DNA from: Enoplolaimus lenunculus
Lineage: Eukaryota > Nematoda > Enoplea > Enoplida > Thoracostomopsidae
Direction: 5' to 3'
DNA length: 64,000 nt
Assembly (NCBI GenBank): GCA_030248215.1
Contig: JASANG010003987.1
Location: forward strand, 43,283-107,282
Shown: positions 48,001 through 56,057 of the stretch, piece after piece
Layout: each line of letters opens with the position of its first letter
Numbering within the stretch: position 1 is the first letter of the stretch
The notes under the pieces: model-generated
Databases searched by the model: none
Told to the model about the DNA's origin: nothing
What the model saw: the letters and a program-made list of their open reading frames with translations, nothing else
Program-made: the position numbers and the translations under genes

Positions 48001-50128
48001 GGAATTGTGGAATACGCTGAAATATTGTGACACAGGGTGTAACCGGAATTCCGGTTCCGGTAGGAAAATGCGGTATTTTTTCACCGGAATTTTCCGGTAT
48101 TTTCGGTATTGAAACTATTTCTAATTTGAAAATTTAAGAAAAATTAAACATATTATTCTAACTTGTTTGTCTAAAATTGTCCGTGCGTGTATTTTTGAAA
48201 TTTTCAATTTGTGCCATACTCTATAATTTATCATATGTTTCCACCTACTGCATTTGTTTCAGGATGTTGACATTCTAAATGGTGCGTTTTCAGCGTTAAA
48301 AGCGACAAAACGGTAAAAATAATTTTTTTGGTAACAAGTATTTTTTATTTTCCGGTTCCGGTTCCGTTATTTTATAAATCCGGTGGCACCTTGCTATTAC
48401 ACCCTTAAAATATCACTGTCATCTACTACTCTATCAGGTTTTTAGCGTTATTCTAACCCAATAAAAGATTGCGAACGTACACAGGCCCTTGCAAACATTT
48501 ACAAACCTGTATGCTAGAAAAAATATGCGCGGGTAAAGTCAATTAGTTCCACAGCAGCTAGCATAAATACAAACGATGGTTTCAATTTTTTAAAATTCAT
48601 AAAATATATCCGGCAAGTTAAAATACCGCAGCCGGATATCCGGTCGTACCCAGATTATAAATAATATTTATATCCAGAACACATGGGCTTTTTTTATCCG
48701 TTAATACGCTATTTTAATCGGTTTTTTCCGGTGTCGGCGCCGACTGAAACCCAATTTGCAGGCAGGTATTGTATTTTACTCACCAAGTGCTTACCTTTCG
48801 TTTCCAGTCGCCACTGATAATCCTTGATAGTAGGACTTTACCAAATCGGCCCAAAATGTTATCTTTTCCGCCGAAATTGAAAATTTCATTGCCAGCGATT
48901 GCGTCCAAAATTTTCCCCGTATCCGGATCGATGCCAATTAAGTCGCGTGTCAGTGTGTCGACATCTGATTTGAGTCGGTCTTTGATCAAACCGCCAACGT
49001 AACTGCGTAAGCTGCTTCCACTATCGTATACTTCGCCAGCACCGCCTGTAAAAAACATAAAATCTTAAAACTAAAAAAAAATTTTAAAAATTCGTCCGAT
49101 CAACGCGTTTATTTATAAGAAAAATGGCCCATGTAAAGATCAGTGGCGGACAGTTTTTCTGTGGGACTGCAATAGAGTAAGCTTAAGCTTTAGACTATTT
49201 TTGGCTTGGCTTAGGCTGAGGCTTATGCTTAGGCTTAGGCTTATCCTTAGGCTTAGGAATATGCTCATTCTTACGCTTAGGTTTAGGCTTTGTCTTAGGC
49301 TTACTAGGAATATGCTTATAATACTGTTCCGCGCCTGTTTTTTACATTGGCCAGAAAAAGCGTAAATTTTTCCACTGATGAGCTGGTATTTTCTTAGTAA
49401 GGACCAAGGTCATAGCCAGGATTTCGGTGGTGGTCGGAGTTGCATTCATTGAAATTTCGAAGAAAGGTTGTTGTGTTATGAGCTGAAAAATTTTAATAAA
49501 AAAGATTTACCGAACCGAATCAAAGAAAACCATGGAAAAATGTTTTACCGATTGGCCGAAGCGAACCAAGGAAGGAAACAAGGCAAACAGGAGTAAAGTA
49601 CATGTGTACTCCTGGACATAGTCTTTCCTGTTTGGTTCGGTAGCCCTTAATCTACACTGTAAAAAATGGTGAGTCAAATTGACTCTCTCCGAAATAGACT
49701 TTTACGGACTACACAAACTGAGTCGAAACTTCGACTCCGCCAGCGTCAAATTCCACTCAATGAATCGTTCAGTGAGTCCAATTTGACTTTGGCGGAGTCG
49801 CATCTGACTCAGTTTGTGTAGTCCAAAAAAGCCTATTTCGGAAAGAGTTAATTTGACTCACCAATTTTTTTGCAGTGTATACATTGGCCCTAAAGGGTCA
49901 AACATTTTTATACACACAATGTTAACTTACAACAAACTTTATGCACGAGGTTTTGCCTCGCTAGAAATTCTGGATGGCTGTTATACCTGTAATAAAGTCT
50001 TTGGCCATTCCGCCCAGAAACTGTTTGAAGCCGCCTCCGCTGTCCCCGCTTCCAAAGCCAAAAAATCCACTCCGGCCAATTTCAACCGGATTCAGCGCAA
50101 TGTTTTCGCAAACATCATCTTCTGACAT
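36010..50128 (-). CDS. Calpain-type cysteine protease with Gly-rich N-terminus, 12 exons, 3' end not found
   Basis: Calpains are cytosolic cysteine proteases that make limited, usually calcium-dependent cuts. Exons: 49987-50128, 48795-49045, 46936-47145, 46382-46451, 44977-45095, 44414-44547, 41753-41939, 40750-40833, 39852-40018, 38429-38622, 37362-37531, 36010-36245. All 11 junctions keep phase and have GT-AG ends, giving about 654 residues. Order: a glycine-rich N-terminal region (about residues 1-130), the protease core starting [13 protein letters not shown], catalytic Cys in GNCWFLAA, His in MHAYSVT, Asn in RNPWG, then the beta-sandwich domain III (SAGGCRNF to [18 protein letters not shown]). 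The triad is complete, so the enzyme should be active. The start ATG at 50128 opens [10 protein letters not shown]. The last exon ends in phase 2 at GTAAGT, so at least one more exon exists; no EF-hand domain was found. An N-terminal Gly-rich module instead of EF-hands resembles invertebrate atypical calpains such as nematode CLP-1. Confidence 0.95.
36489..36668. mobile_element. GCCGGAGCAG MITE
   Basis: Inverted ends GGCCGGAGCAGCCAGCTCC and GTAGCCTGCTCCGGC enclose a G-rich centre with AATACCACCCCCATTTTGG. It is in the calpain intron between exons 11 and 12. Confidence 0.62.
37602..37773. mobile_element. GGCGGATCCA MITE
   Basis: About 172 bp between GGCGGATCCAGGATCTC and the inverse CCATGGATCCGCCATTG, with GC-rich GGGGGGGCCA blocks inside both ends. 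It lies in the intron upstream (gene sense) of calpain exon 11. Confidence 0.7.
38105..38253. mobile_element. TTAGGC-core MITE, short array
   Basis: GGCCAATGTATAGAATAGCG to CGCCCCTGTTGTTTGCATGG. Only two CCTAAG units remain. It lies in the intron between calpain exons 10 and 11; a partial arm of the same family lies at 37866-37905. Confidence 0.75.
39469..39630. mobile_element. hAT-like MITE, GGCCCGTAGCCAGC family
   Basis: 162 bp from CGGGTCCGCAGCCAACGGGG to GAGCTGGCTACAGGCCCG, flanked by TATCGCTA / TATCGCTC (7 of 8). The body has the family phrases TTGCTTGTAAGTCATTGAAA and CCCCTAGCAAGGTGAGCTGG. Confidence 0.85.
39657..39816. mobile_element. Second TTAGGC-core MITE family copy
   Basis: Reads CCAATGTTACACTTTGATGG, CCTAAGCCTAAGC, TGTAATCTAGAATCTAAAC and ends TTCAAGTAAACATGGGCC. 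It lies next to calpain exon 9. Confidence 0.72.
39852..40018 (-). other. Calpain exon 9: catalytic asparagine
   Basis: It encodes [20 protein letters not shown] then AWSDHSQEW. The Asn of RNPWG (39974-39976) completes the Cys-His-Asn triad. The exon ends TG|GTAGG and continues as TG|G (Trp) into the domain III exon at 38622. Confidence 0.93.
40420..40573. mobile_element. TTAGGC-core MITE, left end degraded
   Basis: Reads CAGTTCTGTAGTAGCATAAG, then CCTAAG units with the GTAAGAATGAGCATA spacer, and ends TGATCTTTACATTGGACC. It lies in a calpain intron. Confidence 0.72.
40750..40833 (-). other. Calpain exon 8: catalytic histidine
   Basis: The exon is 28 codons, phase 0 at both ends. It reads [24 protein letters not shown]; the CAC at 40777-40779 is the general-base histidine of the calpain G-H-A-Y-S-V-T motif, with Met replacing the usual Gly before it. 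It is flanked by a TTAAG acceptor and a GTAATT donor. Confidence 0.92.
41508..41739. mobile_element. CCCTATTCACA palindromic MITE next to calpain exon 7
   Basis: CCCTATTCACACGCGCAAGG to GAAACTTGCACGTGCGAATA. Its end is about 13 bases from the splice donor of calpain exon 7 (41753), an unusually tight insertion. Confidence 0.75.
41952..42104. mobile_element. TTAGGC-core hAT-like MITE, cleanest target duplication
   Basis: A 153-bp element bounded by GGCCAATGTAAAGAACAGGG and the inverse GATCTTTACATGGGCC, with a perfect 8-bp duplication AAATATTG at 41944-41951 and 42105-42112. It has a single CCTAAG block. The 8-bp duplication and CAGGGG-type arm support the hAT superfamily. It lies just upstream (gene sense) of calpain exon 7. 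Confidence 0.88.
42355..42600. mobile_element. CAGGGTGCAACCGG-family MITE, partial, abutting a tRNA-like sequence
   Basis: Begins CAGGGTGCAACCAGAATTCC and carries ATTGGCATATTATCCTAACT as in the 24.3-kb, 30.0-kb and 48.0-kb copies. The right end is replaced by the tRNA-like sequence at 42608-42684. Confidence 0.7.
42608..42684 (-). repeat. tRNA-derived sequence with A and B boxes
   Basis: Minus strand: TGGCGCAATCGGTAAGAGCG (A box and D stem) then GGGTACGGACCC (B box-like). The stems are incomplete, so it is a tRNA-derived repeat or pseudogene, fused to the end of the CAGGGTGCAACCGG-family fragment. Confidence 0.55.
43013..43132 (+). rRNA. 5S rRNA-like sequence in a calpain intron
   Basis: About 119 bases beginning GCCTACGGCCATATCAACTT and ending GTGATGTAGGCT. 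GCCTAC and GTAGGC pair as helix I. Internal control landmarks are recognisable: AAGATAAGCAGGTTTGAGC (box A region) and GATGGGTGACCGC (box C region). A T-run (TTCTTTTTCTT), a polymerase III terminator, follows. It is a single copy on the strand opposite to calpain. It may be a dispersed functional 5S gene or a 5S-derived retrocopy; differences inside the box A region lean toward a diverged copy. Confidence 0.75.
43743..44374. mobile_element. TTAGGC-core hAT-like MITE interrupted by a Tc1-like MITE
   Basis: GGCCCATATAAATATCAGGG starts the element and TTCTTTACATTGGTCC ends it. The inner element at 43901-44337 splits it between the TTAGGC array and the right arm. Confidence 0.82.
43901..44337. 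mobile_element. Tc1/mariner-like MITE, CTGTAGTGACCC family, nested
   Basis: A 437-bp copy with the same order of internal motifs as 33159-33590 (TTTTGAGTC, TAATTAGAGTCCA, ATGACTCCAGGACC, AGTAACGAAGGG). Ends are CTGTAGTGACCC and GGTCACTATAG with TA flanks. It is inserted in a TTAGGC-core element (43743-44374) in a calpain intron. Confidence 0.85.
44977..45095 (-). other. Calpain exon 5: catalytic cysteine
   Basis: This exon completes GSL|G and reads [20 protein letters not shown], followed by [20 protein letters not shown]. The nucleophile is the TGC codon at 45088-45090. The usual calpain text is GDCWLLAA; the D-to-N and L-to-F changes are both seen in family members and leave the catalytic cysteine intact. 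Confidence 0.93.
45411..45582. mobile_element. hAT-like MITE, GGCCCGTAGCCAGC family
   Basis: From GACCCGTAGCCAAGGGAAGC to GTGTGCTCGCTACAGGCCTG in a calpain intron. A left-end fragment of the same family lies at 45165-45285. Confidence 0.78.
45821..46318. mobile_element. TTAGGC-core MITE with the longest array in the window
   Basis: Left end GGCTTATGTAAAGATCAGGG, right arm CTGTTCCGCCTCTGTTCC. At least seven TTAGGC blocks alternate with ATGCTCATT(C/G)TTA spacers. The expansion has produced a 133-codon open frame of Leu-Ser repeats on the minus strand and its Leu-Arg counterpart on the plus strand; neither is a gene. Confidence 0.83.
47519..47918. mobile_element. hAT-like MITE, CAGGGATGGGAG family, second copy
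   Basis: Starts CCTGGATGGGAGTTTCGGTC and ends CCGTCCATCCCTG; flanks CTTACGAT and CTTAGTAT agree at 6 of 8 positions. Confidence 0.78.
48033..48393. mobile_element. hAT-like MITE, CAGGGTGCAACCGG family
   Basis: 361 bp from CAGGGTGTAACCGGAATTCC to AAATCCGGTGGCACCTTG. Flanks TTGTGACA / CTATTACA match at 5 of 8. It lies in the calpain intron between exons 2 and 3. Confidence 0.78.
49126..49352. mobile_element. TTAGGC-core hAT-like MITE
   Basis: GGCCCATGTAAAGATCAGTG to TTTTTTACATTGGCC, with flanks AGAAAAAT / AGAAAAAG (7 of 8). It carries two runs of GCTTAGGCTTAGG separated by AATATGCTCATTCTTAC. It lies in the first calpain intron, within 85 bases of exon 2. Confidence 0.85.
49655..49877. mobile_element. 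Tc1/mariner-like MITE, CACTGYAAAAAATGG family, intact
   Basis: A 223-bp near-palindromic element with TA target duplications. The ends are CACTGTAAAAAATGGTGAGT and its inverse; the inside also folds back (ACTACACAAACTGAGTC against its inverse). It has no coding capacity. It lies in the first calpain intron. Confidence 0.85.
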
Positions 50129-50157
50129 TTTTAATAATTTCAAAATCAAATTTCCTG

Positions 50158-50186
50158 CTCAATATATATATATATGTATATATATG

Positions 50187-50251
<65 letters not shown>
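50158..50251. repeat. (TA)n microsatellite
   Basis: About 90 bases of TATATA with GTATATA interruptions at the start, immediately upstream of the calpain start codon. Confidence 0.9.
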
Positions 50252-50254
<3 letters not shown>

Positions 50255-50373
50255 CTTATTTCTACAATCAAATTAAAACCAGAGCCGGAGGTCAACTAAT
50301 TTTGCCGGAATCGGAGTAGAACCGTATTAATTAGGTTTTAAAATCGTTGAAGTCGCAAGTTTTTACAATCTTC

Positions 50374-50814
50374 GGCCATGTAAAGATCAGGGGCGGCACG
50401 TTTTTCTGTGGGACTGCAATAGAGTAAGCTTAAGCTTTAGACTAATTTCTTTGCTTGGCTTAGGTTTAGGCTTAGGCTTAGGCTTAGGAATATGCTCATT
50501 CTTACGCTTAGGCTTAGGCTTAAGTAGGCGGCCAATGTAAAAATCAGGGGCAGAACGTTTTTCTGTGGGACTGCAATAGAGTAAGCTTAAGCTTTAGACT
50601 ATTTTTTTTTGCTTGGCTTACGTTCAGGCTTCGGCTTAGGCTTAAGGCTAGGCTTAGGCCGCCCATATAAAGATAAAAGGCGGCAGGTTTTCTGTTGGAC
50701 TAGAAAAGTATAAGCTTAAGCTTTAGACTTTTTTGCTTGGCTTTACGCTTACGCTTAGGTTTGGCGTAGAAATAAACTTATAATACTGTTCCGACCCTGT
50801 CCTTTAGATTGGCC
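50374..50814. mobile_element. Three tandem or nested TTAGGC-core MITE pieces
   Basis: The left ends GGCCATGTAAAGATCAGGGG (50374), GGCCAATGTAAAAATCAGGG (50531) and a diverged one (about 50657) lie in one orientation, with a single right end (GACCCTGTCCTTTAGATTGG) at about 50814. This fits repeated insertion of one family into its own copies or a local tandem duplication. Confidence 0.72.
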
Positions 50815-50930
50815 CAATTTCTACGAAATGTTGACCAAAAATTTGTTTTTAAACTTGCCTTTTGAGAAATTGTGACAATGTCTTAAAATTGTCAAATTTT
50901 CTCAAACAAACGAGCTCGCAATCAATGGCG

Positions 50931-51295
50931 GATCCATGGGGGGCCCACCCCGGCCGTGGGCCCCCAAACAGCATATCGACAAAAATTATATAGTGTCAAT
51001 TGCTGTTCTACGCTGTTTATTTCTCTGTTTTGTACACAATAGTATAAGCATGCTTTAAAGTTTCGAACTCACCTTTGTTTGGCCCTGGAGTCATTTATGC
51101 GCTACAATTAGGGATAATAGACATTTATGGACTCTAACAAGGGTTTAAGGACTCTACCCGCTTACGGACTCTTATTAGGGATACGGACTCCTAGTGATTG
51201 GGACTCAAAATGGAGACCCCCTGTCAAAAATAAGTTAATTACCTGTGAAATTTTGGCCTCCCTCCATTTTGAGATCCTGGATCCGCCACTGCTCG
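50931..51295. mobile_element. GGCGGATCCA MITE carrying a nested CTGTAGTGACCC-family remnant
   Basis: The outer ends read TGGCGGATCCATGGGGGGCC (from 50931) and its inverse CTGGATCCGCCA (near 51290), as in the intact 37602-37773 copy. The centre (about 50992-51237) is a reverse-oriented, diverged member of the CTGTAGTGACCC family (ATGACTCCAGGGCC inverse, TTTTGAGTCCCAATC inverse). Confidence 0.65.
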
Positions 51296-51565
51296 GAATA
51301 TTACAAAAATACCAAAAATGCCACAACCGAAACTGCCGGAACTTCTGGCAAAAATTCTACTGCCAGAGTCAGAGGTCAATTTTTTTTGCCGGAACCAAAA
51401 GGCAAACATCGAGTTGCACCCTAGTTTAGTCGACATACCATAAAACAGGAAACGCTGACTCAGATGTACCTATTATACGTACGTAGAAAATTATTTCGCT
51501 GTCAAAAATGATAAAAAAAGATAGCGTATAGTGATGTACTTCAGGGATTTAAACAGGCAAATACA

Positions 51566-51567
51566 AC

Positions 51568-51609
<42 letters not shown>

Positions 51610-51628
51610 AAACAACAAAAACAACAAC
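51566..51628. repeat. (CAA)n microsatellite
   Basis: About 20 CAA units with AAAACAACAAAA interruptions at the right end. It creates a poly-Thr/Gln/Asn open frame that is not a gene. Confidence 0.9.
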
Positions 51629-51719
51629 ATCCACACCGCTCCATCTTCGATACTGCGGCAAACAAAAAACTTTTTACAAAATTTCAAGGACTTGCAGACC
51701 GCTACTGATTTTTGAAGGC

Positions 51720-51866
51720 CGTCCCGGTTTAGGGTGGGTCTGTAAAAAAGTATACTTACATTCTAGACTACATTTTTTTTTGCTTAGCCTTATGGTTATG
51801 CTTATGCTTAGGACTACGTTTAATCTACTGTTAATACGGCGCTAAAAGTAACACTGGGCCAGTATC
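51720..51866. mobile_element. Second TTAGGC-core MITE family copy, reverse orientation
   Basis: Contains ATTCTAGACTACATTTTTT, degenerate GCTTAGG units and an end reading GGCGCTAAAAGTAACACTGG. Confidence 0.65.
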
Positions 51867-52652
51867 TTTTACAGGCCCATAGTGTAGTTATTTAATACGA
51901 GCCAATCAAAAATCAACAGCGGTCAAGTCTTACCCACAAGCAGATTAATATTTCAACAGTTTTCGCAGACAATTAAACCAGGGCACCTGGACGTTTTGAC
52001 CCGTGTCAGAAAATTAAACAACCTGAAAAAATTGGGCTCAAAAATTGTCGAAAACTGGTAAACATCCAACCGTCAGAATAGTTTGGCCGCATCCTACATT
52101 TTTAGCCTACCCTTCGACTATTGAAATAGAGGCAAATCTAGCAACGCCAAAGCTTTATTATACGAAAAGTACAACAGAAACTAAAAAAACTAGCACTGTT
52201 TACGCAATAGAAAAGCACATACTATAGGCGTTTTAGCGTCTAAAACTGTATGTTCAATGTGTATTATTGTATGTCGAATATAGTAAACAGAGCTCATGTG
52301 TGGTACGTAAATTTGGTCTTGCTTAATTCGGCCCCTTCAAGAGATATATGGCTGTTTCGTGGTTGTAGCTTGGTATTGTGACTCGGCGTTTTTATACTTC
52401 CGCCTATAAGTTTATGATTATTAGACTATATCTTACCTAGAAAGCCAAGGTGTAACTGGAGGTGTACCTCTGGGCCCGGCTAAAAATTGCCCTCCGAAGC
52501 AGGCAGAATTTCCGCCGGAAGTTCCGGAATGTTTGGTAATAAAATTTTCAGGGGTGTAATGGAGTAAGAATTCATTATGTATTAACAAGTTAATCTGTAT
52601 AATATATCAGCCGAGTTTTGGTAAGGAGACAACGTGTTTAGAAAGTAAGGCA

Positions 52653-52790
52653 AATGTACAAACAGGGCCGTAACAGTAGTAAGAAGATGCCTAAATCGAA
52701 GCAAAAAAAATTTAGTCTAAAGCTTAAACGTACTCTATTTCAGTTATGCAGAAAAACGGTCCGCCATTGATCGTTTGACATAGGCCGAAG
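52653..52790. mobile_element. TTAGGC-core MITE, degraded array
   Basis: Arms ACAAACAGGGCCGTAAC and the inverse AACGGTCCGCCATTGATCG with the family tail TTAGTCTAAAGCTTAA inside. Only one CCTAA unit is left. Confidence 0.65.
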
Positions 52791-52871
52791 TGAGGGTTCG
52801 AGTGGCTTTATAAATAAAAAATTATAGTTAAGCAGTACCATATATGGAGTCCTTCACGAAAATTTTGCTGC

Positions 52872-52944
52872 GGATGCGGTGGGGCCCGAACCCACGAAAT
52901 ACGGATGTACCGGTCCGCTGCTCTAACCACTGAGCTACACAGCC
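52872..52944 (-). tRNA. tRNA-like sequence (73 nt), isotype unclear
   Basis: Minus strand: acceptor GGCTGTG pairs with CGCATCC at 6 of 7 positions; D arm GCTC-AGTGGTTA-GAGC; anticodon stem GCGGA/TCCGT with an eight-base loop CCGGTACA; T arm GTGGG-TTCGGGC-CCCAC. The A box (TAGCTCAGTGG) and B box (GGTTCGGGCCC) are good. The extra loop base and lack of CCA-ready context make the isotype uncertain; it may be a tRNA pseudogene or SINE head. A T-rich run (ATTTTTTATTT) lies about 55 bases downstream. Confidence 0.65.
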
Positions 52945-53399
52945 ATGACAACTTTTCGCTAAAAAAGGCCGACACATACGAAATATAAGCCGAGGTGTTT
53001 AACTTGTATACTTTAAGTTTTCGAAAGTTACAGCCTTTAAAGTGCCGACAGTCCTTGACCATATAGTTTTAGCATAAGTTCGCAGTGGTACAAAATGATC
53101 TAAACGTGAGACATTCAATCAAAACATGAAGAAAACTTTCAAACAGCCAGGGTATGAAATGGATAATAAATTAAAATTTAAACGAAAAATAATCTGTAAA
53201 AAATTACGCTGAATTTCACCACCGAAATTGCCGAAACCTTCCACAGAAATTTTACCAGTCAGTCGATTCTTTGCAGGAGCCAGACCTCTGTGCGTACTCT
53301 AACAGTTTACACACTTCAAACAGCAGTTGTTTTCATAGCTGCCATCCGATTGCCATTTTGCAATGAAAGTTCTAGTCCTATTCTACTTTTGGTGTATTA

Positions 53400-53562
53400 C
53401 ACTGTAAAAAATGGAGAGTCAAATTGACTCTCTTGGAAATAGGCTTTTCCAGACTACACAAACTGAGACAAATTCCAGAGTCAAATTGGACTCACTGAGC
53501 GATTCAGTGAATCGAATTTGACTCTGGGGGAGTGGAATTTTGACTCACCATTTTTTGCATTG
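53400..53562. mobile_element. Tc1/mariner-like MITE, CACTGYAAAAAATGG family
   Basis: A 163-bp copy flanked by TA, with the same termini and internal AGACTACACAAACTGAG motif as the copy at 49655. Confidence 0.83.
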
Positions 53563-53695
53563 TACACAGGAAGAACACATTAATGTGCTGGCTCAAAATT
53601 GGTATCTCGCTCGTTTGTAATAAAACATCTTGTTAATATATATTTATTAAAATTCTGAGCATAAATAAAAATAAATGATACAATAAGATGCCAAT

Positions 53696-53983
53696 CAGGG
53701 TACAACCGGAATTACAAAATACTCGACCAGCAAAGCTAAAAACATTGAAACCGGGGCCGGAAAAAGAAAAATAGTTGTTAAGGTAACAATTGGTTTGTAA
53801 GCAATAAATAAACTATGCGTAGCGATACTACGCCAATATTTCCTACTATTTTCATGTATATTACGCTTAGTTAATTTTAACATCAAGTATGGCACAAATT
53901 AAACGTTTTGGCAATACACACTTAAAAATAAGTTAGTATATTAAAGTTCTTTCCGTCGAAACTGTAATTCTGGTTGTATCCTG
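53696..53983. mobile_element. hAT-like MITE, CAGGGTGCAACCGG family
   Basis: 288 bp from CAGGGTACAACCGGAATTAC to AATTCTGGTTGTATCCTG. Flanks ATGCCAAT / GTGTCAAT agree at 6 of 8. Confidence 0.82.
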
Positions 53984-54043
53984 GTGTCAATGCAAAGAAT
54001 AATTCCCCCGGGTACGGTCTGTTCGCTTAGGCTCACTGGTTTA

Positions 54044-54162
54044 GATTGTAGCACTGATTTAAACATCCGGTTTAGATAGTAGCATTGATTTAAACATCTG
54101 GTTTAGATAGTAGCATTGATTTACACATCAGGTTTAGATTGTAGCATTGATTTAAGCGACTC
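54044..54162. repeat. 31-bp tandem repeat
   Basis: Four units built on GATTTAAACATCTGGTTTAG + ATAGTAGCATT between calpain and SYAP1. Confidence 0.85.
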
Positions 54163-56057
54163 CGATTTAGCTAGGAATCCATTTCATACACGGGACCAAA
54201 AAGTTGTTAAGAGTGGTGCTATACTTTTTAGTAGTTACCACCCCTAGTTCACTTTTCATTATTCAACTCTAGAAAACGAAAAGAATGTTATACCATCGCA
54301 TCCCCCCGATAATTACTAGAACGAGAGTGTTTCCACACCCGACATATTCATAGCTGTCGGTACTGATCAAGGACAATATGTTTGTGTCGACGAATAAAAC
54401 CTAACTTGTTTTTAGCGCAATCAGGCAAAAACATACATAATTCACTTGTTTACGCAATTAACATGAAAAGTATGCTCACATACTTCACACACCAAGCGCT
54501 ATGCAAATACCTAGCACAACCATCAACTATACTGCACACTCAGTTCAATGAAATTAGCAAAAAAGTAATACAGATTTCATATATTGTAGCAACTCGCACG
54601 CTCAAATTTCCGTGCCATGATACACTGAGCACCGCTATATTGTATAAACGTTAAGTCTTGTTTTATGCGTAAAGAAGCACAAATAAATCCAACATATTAA
54701 ATAGCTGGACCTGCAGCGCTAAATTAGTACCGTTAAACTCAGCTCGTTCAGGCCCAGGTCTTCTTGATAAATCATTTTAATTATATTCATATAGGAACAA
54801 AAATAATAATTACAACAGCTGCAACGTTGCCCAAAATACGTATGTGGGTCATTCCAGCTTTAATTATACACATATACGTTGCCAAGTAAAAGGGAAGAAT
54901 TTGCGAAACATCGCACAATACATAAATAACTAGAAAAGAATGCGAAGCGTGCAAAATCCAAAAATATACAACATATCACAAAGATTGCAATAGGGCAAAA
55001 CTGGATTATACATATTTATCACTGTAATAGCTTACAGTTAGTAATCAAAAACAATACTAATCTAGTAATTTGCCTCAAAATAACACAATATTTCAATTGG
55101 AATGCTTGAAACTGCCTGTTATCATTCCAGAAAACACTTCGATTTATTGTGTAAGTATGAAATTTTTTTAGATTCAGAGTGAAATTTTTTCATCAGACAT
55201 AACTTATATACTTCAACAGTACAACGATTTTGCTAAATCCTCAACTTTTGACCTCTTGTTCCAAACCACCGAGACTTCTTTTTCCCGACTTCCGTTCGTA
55301 CATCAGACATTAATTTGCAAATTCTAATGACAAAAAGTTAAATTATATTCAAAAAATCAGTTCACTTTACCCTTCGACTTTTTTTCTGACTGACTCGAAA
55401 ATAGCAATTTCAATATAAACTACGTAGTTGGAAGAATATACAGGGCCGTTAACCTCAATTTGTTATTAGATAATCAAATAAACCAGAGATTCTGACTTAG
55501 TTTATAATAAAAGCGGTACATAAACACACTGAAAGCAATTATTACCGACCAAAACGAATTCAGGGCCGAGAAGGTGCATATACGTAGTTTCCAAGCACAA
55601 ATACCCATACCGCGAAAATATATACAGCAAAAAGTACATATTTTTCAGTTTTTATTAAATTAACGTTCAGTTGCATACATAATCCCCTATTAAGATTCAC
55701 CAAAAATCATTTTTGAGCTGATATGTTGAATTTTTGCGTTCGCCTATTAAAAATCATGCCATAGTCATATCACGACTAGATGTCTCACTCGTATATCTTT
55801 TCGGTACCCACTCCCACTTTTCACTAGAATAAACGAATTTGCAATCAATCCCACAACCAAAAACTTATCACCAATACTCATGAACGTAGCCTGGATTCTA
55901 GTCATGGAAGGGCCAAACGACACGACACATTGACTATACGTCTATTTGTCTCAGCTAGCATTCAGCTTCTAACAGAAATAAACTTGTCAATGCAATTAGA
56001 AGAGGACACGGCTCCTTGGCCCATCCCTGCCCACAATGTCATTTGCTATATCTCAAT
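54163..56057. other. Intergenic DNA 3' of SYAP1
   Basis: Apart from a GACCTGCAGCGCTAAA fragment at 54709 no repeat or gene was recognised. The minus-strand AATAAA at 55651-55656, about 400 bases after the SYAP1 stop, is the only processing signal suggested. Confidence 0.45.

Larger units (their letters stand above)
47454..48420. mobile_element. GGACCATGTTACTTTTAAGC element with two nested MITEs
   Basis: This is the second copy of the 7441-8077 element. It contains the CAGGGATGGGAG-type MITE (47519-47918; flanks CTTACGAT / CTTAGTAT) and a later insertion of a CAGGGTGTAACCGG MITE (48033-48393) in its right arm. The arm resumes after 48393 as ATTACACCCTTAAAATATCA. Confidence 0.78.
48795..50128 (-). 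other. Calpain exons 1-2: glycine-rich N-terminal domain
   Basis: Exon 1 (49987-50128) contains [20 protein letters not shown]; exon 2 (48795-49045) contains [19 protein letters not shown] and [17 protein letters not shown]. The exons join as G|GC. The segment is hydrophobic-glycine rich with no signal peptide and no similarity I can name beyond a general resemblance to the N-terminal regions of nematode-type calpains. It probably replaces a regulatory prodomain (inference). The (TA)n repeat at about 50160-50250 lies roughly 30 bases upstream of the ATG, so no clear promoter can be proposed. Confidence 0.8.
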
